A DNA stretch of 7,726 nt, taken from positions 1 to 7,726 of the forward strand of contig JAEZBK010000137.1 in NCBI GenBank assembly GCA_023427355.1, read 5' to 3'. Shown here in pieces: positions 1 to 7,726 of this stretch. How positions within the stretch are numbered: the first letter of the stretch is position 1; each line of letters begins with the position of its first letter. The position numbers and the translations under genes were made by a program. Source of the DNA: Pseudomonadota bacterium. GTDB lineage: Bacteria; Pseudomonadota; Alphaproteobacteria; Micropepsales; Micropepsaceae. The notes under the pieces were generated by a model that was not told the DNA's origin, did not search any database, and saw only the letters and a list, made by a program, of their open reading frames with translations.

Positions 1-1
1 G

Positions 2-52
2 GTACGCTCCGCGCGGCCTTCTGCCGAGATCCCAAAATCCCTCGCGCCATAG
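2..52 (+). CDS. possible C-terminal tail of an upstream gene (partial)
   Basis: One + strand frame reads 16 sense codons from the left edge (ending P-K-S-L-A-P) and stops at TAG, 50-52, five bases before the A-tract that leads into the terminator at 60-99. A gene end placed just before a terminator is the normal arrangement, and this is the only reason for the call. The other two + frames are also open here, so the assignment is weak. No domain can be recognised in so short a tail. Confidence 0.25.
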   Translation, partial: VRSARPSAEIPKSLAP

Positions 53-57
53 AAATC

Positions 58-99
58 AAAAGGCCGCGCAGCATCGGTTGCGCGGCCTTCTTCTTTTTT
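58..99 (+). terminator. Rho-independent terminator, possibly bidirectional
   Basis: A perfect 11-bp stem pairs AAGGCCGCGCA (60-70) with TGCGCGGCCTT (79-89), with an 8-base loop between them. It is followed by a T-rich run, CTTCTTTTTT (90-99). This is a strong terminator for transcription entering from the left edge. Read on the - strand, the same stem is preceded by an A-rich run and followed by TTGATTTCT. It could therefore also end the convergent membrane-protein transcript whose stop is at 112, though less efficiently. Confidence 0.85.
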
Positions 100-111
100 C
101 AGCGCGCTGTT

Positions 112-651
112 CTAGTGGGGGTCGGCGCGGTTGCCGATATAATCCATCGCGGCGAAGATCAGGCCCGAGCCCACGAAGGTCAGGTGCAGGATCAGCATCC
201 AGTACATCTTGCTTTCATCCACCGTGGCGCGCGCATCGGTCAATTCCATGAAGGCGCGCAGCAGCGAGATCGCCGAGATCGCCACGATCGAGCCGATCAG
301 CTTCATCTTCAGGCCCGAGAAATCCAGTGTCCCCATCCAGCTTGGCCGGTCCTCCGCATTTTCGACATTGATCTTGGAGACGAAATTCTCGTAGCCGGAG
401 AAGATCACGATCACCACCAGGTTGCCCGCCAGCGACAGGTCGATCAGCGACAGCACCGCCAGGATCACCTGTTCGGGATCGATGTGCAGCGGGTCGAGCA
501 GTTGCGGCATGAAATGCGCCAGCTCCGCCACGAAGGCCGCCAGCAGCAGGAACAGCGAGAACACGAGCCCGACATAGAAAGGCGCCAGGAGCCAGCGCGA
601 CTTGAACAGGATGCCTTCCAGGATCTTCTCGGTCAGGTTGCGCTGGTGCAT
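112..651 (-). CDS. YqhA/UPF0114 family inner-membrane protein
   Basis: The 179-residue product is a small integral membrane protein matching the UPF0114 (TIGR00645, E. coli YqhA-like) family, whose biochemical role is not established. Four hydrophobic segments are visible at about residues 21-47, 61-86, 116-134 and 150-170. Family-like stretches are SRWLLAPFY (18-26), the polar-punctuated helix LSLIDLSLAGNL (67-78) running into SGYENFVSK (85-93), and TLDFSGLKMKL (108-118). The length is normal for the family. The ATG at 651 is chosen because GGAG (657-660, - strand) lies 5 bases upstream. The gene is monocistronic here: it diverges from the transporter and converges on the terminator at 58-99. 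Family assignment is secure; function is unknown. Confidence 0.88.
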   Translation of the reverse strand: MHQRNLTEKILEGILFKSRWLLAPFYVGLVFSLFLLLAAFVAELAHFMPQLLDPLHIDPEQVILAVLSLIDLSLAGNLVVIVIFSGYENFVSKINVENAEDRPSWMGTLDFSGLKMKLIGSIVAISAISLLRAFMELTDARATVDESKMYWMLILHLTFVGSGLIFAAMDYIGNRADPH

Positions 652-665
652 GGTCTCTCCGTCGC

Positions 666-680
666 GGCGTCAAAAACGCC
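666..680. repeat. short hairpin in the divergent intergenic region
   Basis: GGCGT (666-670) and ACGCC (676-680) form a 5-bp stem with a CAAAA loop, 15 bases upstream of the - strand membrane-protein start. It could lie in that gene's 5' leader. The stem is short enough to be chance in GC-rich DNA. Confidence 0.3.
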
Positions 681-702
681 CAAATTGTGGCGAATCCGCC
701 CT

Positions 703-730
703 GTTGGCGCGAAACATCGCGCGCCCCAAC
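703..730. repeat. interrupted inverted repeat between divergent genes
   Basis: GTTGGCGCG (703-711) is mirrored by CGCGCCCCAAC (720-730): nine paired positions with a two-base bulge, around an AAACATCG core. It sits in the middle of the 141-bp gap between the divergent membrane-protein and transporter genes, where an operator for either could lie. I see no convincing -35/-10 pair for either gene in 652-792, so a regulatory role is conjecture. Confidence 0.35.
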
Positions 731-792
731 ACCTTTCGCAAGCGCAATGCAGCGGTTAGGATTTGGTCATAAAAAACATAGCAGGCGGGAAC

Positions 793-2109
793 ATGCTGGA
801 CCGGCTTTTGGCCCTGGTGGTGGACGTCAAGCGCGAGGAGCGGCGCGCGCTGCTCTGGTCCTTCGCCTATTTCTTCCTGATCCTCGCCACCTACACCCTG
901 CTGCGGCCGCTGCGCGACAATGCCGGCATCACCGGCGGCACCCGCGCCCTGCCCTGGCTCTTCACCGCCACCTTCTTCGTCATGCTGGCGGTGGCGCCGC
1001 TCTATGGCTGGCTGGTGGCGCGCATGCCGCGCGCCCGGCTGATCCCGCTGGTCTATCATTTCTTCACCGCCAACATCCTCATCATGTGGGCGCTGCTGGC
1101 GCTGGGCATCGGCCAGCGCATCGTCTCCCAGGTCTTCTTCGTCTGGCTCACCGTCTTCTCGGTCATGGCGGTGTCGGTCTTCTGGTCCTACCTGTCCGAT
1201 CTTTACCGCTCCGACCAGGGCAAGCGGCTCTATGGCTTCATCGCCGCGGGCGGCTCGCTGGGCGCGCTGGCCGGTCCGATCCTCACCCGCCAGCTGGTGG
1301 ATGTGGTGGGCGTGGTGCATCTGTTCCTGCTGGCGGCGCTCCTGCTGGAAGGCGCGCTCTTCGCCTCGCTGCGCCTGAACCGCGCGGCGCAGGGCTTCAA
1401 CACCACACCCGCCAATCCGCCCGCCATCGGCGGCAATCCCTTCCAGGGGCTGGCCACCGTGTTGACCGGCTCCTATCTGCGCGGCATCGCCACCTGGGTG
1501 GCGCTGCTGTCGCTGGGCGGCACCATTCTCTATTTCCTGCAGGCCGAAGTGGTGTCTGCCGCCACCACCGATGAGAGCGAGCGCACCCGCATCTTCGCCA
1601 CCATCGACATCTGGGTGGGCGCGCTGCAGATCCTGCTGCAACTGGCGCTGACGGGGCGGCTGATCAAGCGCTTCGGCACCGGGGCCGCCGCCGCCTTCCT
1701 GCCCTTCGTCTTCGCCATCGGCTTTGGCTGGCTGGCCATGGCCCCCGCCCTGATGGCGATCATGATCTTCCAGGCGGCGCAGCGCACCGCCAACTTCGCC
1801 GTCTCCAATCCCGCGCGCGAAATCCTCTTCACCGCCGCCGACCGCGAGGACAAGTACAAGGCCAAGAACGTGGTGGACGGCGTGGTCTTTCGCGGCGCCG
1901 ACATGCTGTCCGGCTGGCTCTTCACGCTTCTGCACACCACCCTGGCGCTGGGCGTGCCGTTCATCGCCCTGGTGATGATCCCCATCTCGCTGGGCTGGGC
2001 GGCGCTCAGTTTCTACCTGGGCCGCCAGCAGGAGCAGCGCGCCGCCGCACAAGCCAAAATCACCGACCCATCCCCGCTCCCCTGCCCCCCCAACAGGAGT
2101 TTTCCATGA
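793..2109 (+). CDS. MFS-fold transporter, ATP/ADP (Tlc/NTT)-carrier-like
   Basis: The 438-residue product is a polytopic inner-membrane protein with about 11-12 hydrophobic segments from residue 20 to 410. It resembles the NTP/NDP-exchanger (Tlc/NTT) branch of the major facilitator superfold. Characteristic stretches are TYTLLRPLRDNAG (33-45) after helix 1, FWSYLSDLY (130-138), the glycine-rich AAGGSLGALAGP (151-162), and NPAREILFTAADREDKYKAK (339-358) before a late helix. Obligate intracellular bacteria use such carriers to exchange host ATP. Homologues in free-living bacteria have no assigned substrate, so ATP transport should not be assumed. I chose the ATG at 793 (AGG at 783-785, 7-base gap) over an in-frame TTG at 763 that lacks a Shine-Dalgarno. 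The tail after 420 is proline-rich and hydrophilic. The stop overlaps the next start as ATGA, implying translational coupling to the reductase. Confidence 0.8.
   Translation: MLDRLLALVVDVKREERRALLWSFAYFFLILATYTLLRPLRDNAGITGGTRALPWLFTATFFVMLAVAPLYGWLVARMPRARLIPLVYHFFTANILIMWALLALGIGQRIVSQVFFVWLTVFSVMAVSVFWSYLSDLYRSDQGKRLYGFIAAGGSLGALAGPILTRQLVDVVGVVHLFLLAALLLEGALFASLRLNRAAQGFNTTPANPPAIGGNPFQGLATVLTGSYLRGIATWVALLSLGGTILYFLQAEVVSAATTDESERTRIFATIDIWVGALQILLQLALTGRLIKRFGTGAAAAFLPFVFAIGFGWLAMAPALMAIMIFQAAQRTANFAVSNPAREILFTAADREDKYKAKNVVDGVVFRGADMLSGWLFTLLHTTLALGVPFIALVMIPISLGWAALSFYLGRQQEQRAAAQAKITDPSPLPCPPNRSFP
2095..2099 (+). promoter_or_regulatory. ribosome binding site inside the transporter 3' end
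   Basis: AGGAG lies 6 bases before the reductase ATG at 2106 and within the last codons of the transporter. It fixes the reductase start and gives the overlapping gene its own strong initiation site. Confidence 0.75.
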
Positions 2110-3020
2110 CCCTTTCCCGCCGCGACCTGCTTGCCGCCACCGCCGCCGTTGCCGCGTTGCCCGGTATTTCCTTCGCCCAGGCGCCGACACCCATCCTCAA
2201 GCGCCGCGTGCCCCAGACCGGCTTCATGCTGCCGGTGGTCGGCATCGGCACCAGCCAGGTCTTTGAATGGGAGAACGACGCCGAGAAGCTGGAACTGCGC
2301 AAGCAGGTGGTGCGCCACCTGGTGGCGGGCGGCGGCAGCCTGATCGACACCGCCGCCAGCTACGGCACCGCCGAGGCCAATGTCGGCCAGGTCGCCGCCG
2401 AGACCAACCTGCGCCCGCAACTGTTCCTGGCGACCAAATACTCCAGCCGCGACACCCGCCCCCAGGCCGAGGCCGAGCTCAAGCAATCCTTCCAGCGCCT
2501 GCGCACCACTGTCGTGGACCTGCAACAGGCCTGGAACGTGTCGGACGCCAATTTCTCCACCGCGCAGATGAAGGAATGGAAGGCGGCGGGCCATTGCCGC
2601 CATATCGGCATCACCTCCAGCTTCGACGCGGCCTATGACGCGCTGGCCCAGGTGATCCGCCGCGAGAAGCCGGAATTCTTCCAGATCAACTATTCGCTGG
2701 GCGACCGCGATGCCGAGAAGCTGCTGCTGCCCCTGGCGCAGGACAATGGCTGCGCCGTCCTCACCAACCTGCCCTTTGGCCGCAACTCCATGTTCAAGCG
2801 CGTGGCGGGCAAGCCGCTGCCCGACTTCGCGAAGGACATCCAGTGCACCAGCTTCGCGCAGCTCTTCCTGAAATATAACCTGTCGCACCCGGCGGTGACG
2901 GCGGTGATCCCCGGCACCGACCTGCCCAACTACATGCTGGACAATCTCAACGCCGGCCGCGGCGCCATGCCCGACGCCGCCATGCGCCGCCGCATCGAAA
3001 CCTGGTTCGACAGCGTCTGA
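2106..3020 (+). CDS. Tat-exported aldo/keto reductase with altered catalytic tetrad
   Basis: The 304-residue product is an aldo/keto reductase, a TIM-barrel NAD(P)H-dependent carbonyl reductase family. The N-terminus carries a twin-arginine signal, SRRDLL (4-9), then an Ala-rich hydrophobic stretch and a likely cleavage site SFA|QA at 24/25, so the mature protein is probably periplasmic. Barrel landmarks: LIDTAASYG (79-87) with Asp81 and Tyr86, FLATKY (107-112) with Lys111, HIGITSS (166-172), FQINYSLGDR (192-201), and VIPGT (267-271) in the cofactor region. The tetrad His, normally in a motif of type DL-x-Q-x-H, aligns with Trp143 in DLQQAWN (138-144). The residue is read directly as TGG at 2532-2534. 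This may abolish classical reductase activity or mark a divergent subgroup. The substrate is unknown. The start overlaps the transporter stop (ATGA), so the two are probably co-expressed. Confidence 0.88.
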   Translation: MTLSRRDLLAATAAVAALPGISFAQAPTPILKRRVPQTGFMLPVVGIGTSQVFEWENDAEKLELRKQVVRHLVAGGGSLIDTAASYGTAEANVGQVAAETNLRPQLFLATKYSSRDTRPQAEAELKQSFQRLRTTVVDLQQAWNVSDANFSTAQMKEWKAAGHCRHIGITSSFDAAYDALAQVIRREKPEFFQINYSLGDRDAEKLLLPLAQDNGCAVLTNLPFGRNSMFKRVAGKPLPDFAKDIQCTSFAQLFLKYNLSHPAVTAVIPGTDLPNYMLDNLNAGRGAMPDAAMRRRIETWFDSV

Positions 3021-3872
3021 TCAGGGCTGCGGCACGCCCGGCGTCACGATGGTGGGCTTGACCAGCGGCTGGGGCCGCGAGGCCTCGCGCGCGCGGATGG
3101 CATCGGCCTTCAGCGTGGCGAAGTCGCGGATCTTCTTGTCGTTGGCGTCCACCACCTCGGTGTTGAGGATATCGCCGCACGCCTCGCGCACGCCCTTCAG
3201 CGCCGGGTCATAGCTGTCGCGCAGGAAGCTGCCGTAATCCGCCTCGCTCAGGTCGGCCACCGTGTTGGCGGCCTGTTCCAGCATCTGGTGATAGGTCATC
3301 TGGGCGGGGCCGCACTTGGCCACGGTGGCATACAGCTTGGCCAGCTGTTCGCCCTGTTCGGCGAACCGCGCCGTCAGTTGCGCGCCGTCGCCCTTGCACG
3401 ATGTGCGCACCGTCTCGTTCAGCGCCAGCGATCCGCCCAGCACCATCGGCATTTCGGGCGGAGCCGCGCCGCTTTCCAGCCCGCGCGCCAGTTCCATCAT
3501 CCGGTTCTGCACCATGGAGAGGACCGGCAGGCAGTCATCCCCCGCCAGCGCCGCCGCCACCATCGCGATATGCGGGGCCACCTCGCGCGCCAGCACCGCC
3601 AGCGGGGCAGCATCCTCGCCCCCGGCACAGGCCAGCCGCGCGGCTTCATACAGCTGCACCGCGTCCGCCGCATCGGCGATGCGCTGCTGCTTTTCCTGCT
3701 CGTTGGCGGGCTCGCCGCGGGCCTCGAACTGGCTGATGAAGCCGCCCCGGGCGGCCAGGTTGGCGCTGTTGGAACTGTCGGCCAGCATCCGGCAGGCCGG
3801 TGAAATCGCGGCCTCGGCGGAACCGCACCAGCCCACCACCACAGCGACCAGCGCCACCGCCCAGATTTTCAT
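3021..3872 (-). CDS. unrecognised secreted protein with six mature cysteines
   Basis: I do not recognise this 283-residue protein. It begins with a Sec-type signal peptide: Lys2, a hydrophobic core at residues 4-16, and a probable AEA|A cleavage near 21/22. The mature part is soluble, largely helical and Ala-rich, and ends in a proline-rich tail (RPQPL...PGVPQP, 266-283). Cysteines lie at 27, 82, 114, 159, 187 and 232, an even number that suggests disulfides in the periplasm. Cys16 lies in the signal and is preceded by Trp, so it is not a convincing lipobox. The ATG at 3872 is preferred because GAGG (3879-3882, - strand) lies 6 bases upstream; an in-frame TTG at 3890 would add six residues without a Shine-Dalgarno. 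Its stop abuts the reductase stop, and its 5' end shares a 97-bp divergent region with uvrB. Confidence 0.75.
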   Translation of the reverse strand: MKIWAVALVAVVVGWCGSAEAAISPACRMLADSSNSANLAARGGFISQFEARGEPANEQEKQQRIADAADAVQLYEAARLACAGGEDAAPLAVLAREVAPHIAMVAAALAGDDCLPVLSMVQNRMMELARGLESGAAPPEMPMVLGGSLALNETVRTSCKGDGAQLTARFAEQGEQLAKLYATVAKCGPAQMTYHQMLEQAANTVADLSEADYGSFLRDSYDPALKGVREACGDILNTEVVDANDKKIRDFATLKADAIRAREASRPQPLVKPTIVTPGVPQP

Positions 3873-3893
3873 GCCATGCCTCGAAAACAATAT

Positions 3894-3922
3894 GTTCCAA
3901 CCGCTTATAATCAGGCTGGAAC
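3894..3922. promoter_or_regulatory. inverted repeat overlapping a TATAAT box between divergent genes
   Basis: GTTCCAACC (3894-3902) and GGCTGGAAC (3914-3922) are 8/9 complementary arms around an 11-base AT-rich core containing a perfect TATAAT (3906-3911). As a -10 box for uvrB it would start transcription near 3918, about 50 bases before the ATG. No good -35 lies 16-18 bases upstream (only GAAAAC-like sequence), which would fit an activator-dependent or repressed promoter. The repeat also lies 22 bases upstream of the secreted-protein start, so it could control both genes. It is not the alphaproteobacterial SOS box GTTC-N7-GTTC, which is a direct repeat. Confidence 0.4.
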
Positions 3923-3957
3923 CTGGCCGATAGCCTGCAAAATCCCGCCGGGCGCAT

Positions 3958-3963
3958 TATATT
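3958..3963 (+). promoter_or_regulatory. second candidate -10 box close to the uvrB ATG
   Basis: TATATT ends 6 bases before the uvrB ATG at 3970. If used, transcription would start at or next to the ATG and give a leaderless mRNA. This fits the lack of any Shine-Dalgarno in 3950-3969. The -35 region (CTGCAA at 3935-3940, 17-base spacer) is poor, so this is only a candidate. Confidence 0.2.
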
Positions 3964-3969
3964 GCCGTC

Positions 3970-6345
<2,376 letters not shown>

Positions 6346-7726
6346 AGTCATTGACAGCGATCTCTTATGGCAGTGAGCCATTGTTGTATGACGCCCCCGG
6401 CATCCATCGCTTGGAGCTGTTGCAAATTCATATGTGAGGCGGCATCTGTATTCAGACGACGCTTTGCTTGAGAGATTTTCTTCCTTTTCTTTTCTTCCTC
6501 CACTAGAGCCCACGGTGTTTGCCCACCGCCAGCTATATATACTTGTTCAGCAACAAGATCGGGCACATCGCACCAATCGGTAACCACGATGTTGCATTGA
6601 AGAGCGCCCGCAATAGCGTCAGCATGTATGTAGTTTTCCATTTCCCGTTTATCGGTCAGAAACCCAACATCACTTGTCCCCCGTCCGTTTACCTCTGCGA
6701 TTTGGTTAGCATACTTTGGAGCAGCCTGATCATCAGTGTCGTAAATGTGGACTTCAATCAGCTTCAGGTTAGCTAAATACTTTTTATCAATCCAATGGCG
6801 CAAATTACCACCACCCGTTGGTACAAAGGCCACTCGATGATCTACCTCAAGATCGATCAAAGAATCGTCATTTGCTCGATGCAGCTTTGAAGCGCGCAAA
6901 AGAAATTCAACGTCATTAGGACCTTCGACAAATATTGCAACTTGAGCGCGACGATCAGGCATCAAGCCCAGATCTTCCGTAACACGATCAAAAACATCAT
7001 CACCTGGTTCCAACACCTGGACATGACCTTGGGCATCGCGAGCCACAAGCCGAACTGAGTCAGTGGGAAGCAGAGCAGCAATCCCGGGAACATGCGTAGT
7101 CAAGATTACTTGATCACCAGAATCAGATAGCGATTCGAATGCTCTAATAATGTTGCGCTGGAAGTTAGGGTGTTGAGAGGTTTCCGGCTCCTCAATGGCA
7201 TAGATTATCGGCGGAGTAGACAATCCGTCCGCACGCCCCCTTCGCCGCTTCTCCGCCTCAGCTTGAAAAAATGCCAGCACCACTAACCTACGCACCCCCG
7301 CACCACGCTTATTAAGAGGAACATCGTCCTCCCCGCGAAGAACATCCAGATCGAAAGCCTTAGACCAGCTAGGGGCCCTGTATTCTGGCACCAAGTTTCT
7401 TGCGACATCAGGATAATCTTTGCGAAGCCTCTCTAGCGTTCGATCAGTGGTTTCCCTTACTGCAGCTTCAACCTGAGCAGCCACAGGCGCGAGGGCAGCT
7501 TCCAAATCTTTCAGAGCGGCCTTAAGTGTTGCATCCAAAGGGCTGCGAACCGCCAACTCTTTATCTCCGCGAACTTGTTCGGACTTAAATAGCGTATAAA
7601 CAGGCAAGTGGCGGTCGTTTAGCTTTTTCCATATTTTCTTGGCGTCCTCTAACCCATCTTCCTTATCTTTCGGCCGATCTAAATCTACTTCGCGCATCTG
7701 AAGCCCTAGATTGCCCACACCAAGAT
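6346..7726. other. lower-GC segment, probable acquired DNA
   Basis: Composition changes abruptly after the uvrB stop. Hand counts of 60-base lines give 42/60 GC at 4981-5040 inside uvrB, but 33/60 at 6361-6420, 29/60 at 6541-6600 and 30/60 at 7141-7200. The whole segment is occupied by one nuclease-like gene, and the right limit lies outside the window. No tRNA, integrase, insertion sequence or flanking direct repeat is visible at the left boundary. Transfer is inferred from composition plus gene type only. Confidence 0.6.
6348..7726 (-). CDS. OLD-like ATPase with C-terminal TOPRIM nuclease domain (5' partial)
   Basis: The frame is open to the right edge, so this is the C-terminal part of a larger protein. 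Residues here are numbered from an in-frame GTG at 7718, which is probably not the true start. The ABC/SMC-like ATPase half shows a signature-like LNKRGAGVRRL (135-145), Walker B with catalytic Glu, IIYAIEEPETSQHP (171-184), and an H-loop ILTTHVP (205-211). A TOPRIM domain follows: FVEGPNDVEFL (263-273, Glu265), a GGGN loop (302-305), YDTDD (326-330) giving the DxD pair, and KREMENYI (357-364). This order is that of overcoming-lysogenization-defect (OLD) nucleases, including Gabija GajA, and of fused PARIS-type ATPase/TOPRIM proteins. The tail (about 405-456) is basic then helical. Walker A must lie beyond base 7726. Anti-phage defence is the likely role, but the system cannot be named without the upstream gene(s). 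The stop lies 2 bases from the uvrB stop, convergent. Confidence 0.85.
   Translation of the reverse strand, partial: LGVGNLGLQMREVDLDRPKDKEDGLEDAKKIWKKLNDRHLPVYTLFKSEQVRGDKELAVRSPLDATLKAALKDLEAALAPVAAQVEAAVRETTDRTLERLRKDYPDVARNLVPEYRAPSWSKAFDLDVLRGEDDVPLNKRGAGVRRLVVLAFFQAEAEKRRRGRADGLSTPPIIYAIEEPETSQHPNFQRNIIRAFESLSDSGDQVILTTHVPGIAALLPTDSVRLVARDAQGHVQVLEPGDDVFDRVTEDLGLMPDRRAQVAIFVEGPNDVEFLLRASKLHRANDDSLIDLEVDHRVAFVPTGGGNLRHWIDKKYLANLKLIEVHIYDTDDQAAPKYANQIAEVNGRGTSDVGFLTDKREMENYIHADAIAGALQCNIVVTDWCDVPDLVAEQVYIAGGGQTPWALVEEEKKRKKISQAKRRLNTDAASHMNLQQLQAMDAGGVIQQWLTAIRDRCQ

Noticed and set aside
115..759. 214-codon + strand frame opposite the YqhA-like gene
   Set aside because: The product is His/Gln/Arg-rich with no recognisable pattern, and the - strand frame encodes a clear four-helix membrane protein with a Shine-Dalgarno.
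670..2190. 506-codon open frame on the - strand opposite the transporter
   Set aside because: It is a mirror frame of a GC-rich gene. Its product is Gly/Gln/Arg/His-rich low-complexity sequence with no hydrophobic or domain pattern, while the + strand reads a clean polytopic transporter.
3870..3877. Two-codon ORF (ATG GCA TGA) overlapping the secreted-protein start
   Set aside because: Its ATG lies only 1 base after the GAGG, too close for initiation, whereas the main ATG has a normal 6-base spacing. It is most likely chance.
3894..3922. Classical alphaproteobacterial LexA box upstream of uvrB
   Set aside because: I looked for GTTC-N7-GTTC and GAAC-N7-GAAC on both strands of 3873-3969. Each GTTC/GAAC has no second half at the correct distance.
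6366..6380. Possible terminator for uvrB (TGGC...GCCA)
   Set aside because: The stem is only 4 bp and no T-tract follows, so it does not support termination.
6519..6776. 85-codon + strand frame inside the nuclease gene
   Set aside because: It lies wholly antisense to the conserved TOPRIM coding region, with no ribosome binding site or family resemblance.
6348..7726. Glu instead of Asp in the Walker B box (IEEPE) as an inactivating change
   Set aside because: As far as I recall, IEEPE is a common form of this box in OLD-type ATPases, so it is not evidence of decay.

Overview
The window looks like a chromosomal segment of a GC-rich Alphaproteobacterium. This rests on high GC across 1-6345 (hand count of line 4981-5040: 42/60 GC), the type of UvrB with long N- and C-terminal extensions, and a Tat-dependent oxidoreductase. 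I cannot fix the order or genus from the sequence.

Layout, left to right. (i) 1-111: the possible tail of a + strand gene from outside the window, then a strong Rho-independent terminator (60-99). (ii) 112-651 (-): an inner-membrane protein of the YqhA/UPF0114 family. (iii) 652-792: a divergent intergenic region with two short hairpins but no convincing promoter. (iv) 793-3020 (+): a two-gene translationally coupled unit, made of an MFS-fold transporter resembling ATP/ADP (Tlc/NTT) carriers, overlapping by ATGA with a Tat-signal aldo/keto reductase whose catalytic His position is Trp. (v) 3021-3872 (-): an unrecognised secreted protein with six mature cysteines, whose stop codon abuts that of the reductase. 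(vi) 3873-3969: a 97-bp divergent region with a perfect TATAAT inside a 9-bp-arm inverted repeat. (vii) 3970-6345 (+): uvrB, the damage-recognition helicase of nucleotide excision repair, complete with all motifs. (viii) 6348-7726 (-): the C-terminal two thirds or so of an OLD-like ATPase-TOPRIM nuclease, running off the right edge.

The last gene is the most interesting part. It begins 2 bp after the uvrB stop, base composition falls there from about 70% to about 50% GC (single-line hand counts), and the protein family is widespread in phage-defence systems (OLD, Gabija GajA, PARIS). It is probably a horizontally acquired defence gene next to a housekeeping repair gene. Its Walker A, its true start and any partner gene lie beyond base 7726, so the exact system cannot be named here. 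The other genes are ordinary chromosomal genes. Apart from the coupled pair, I see no sign that they form one pathway.
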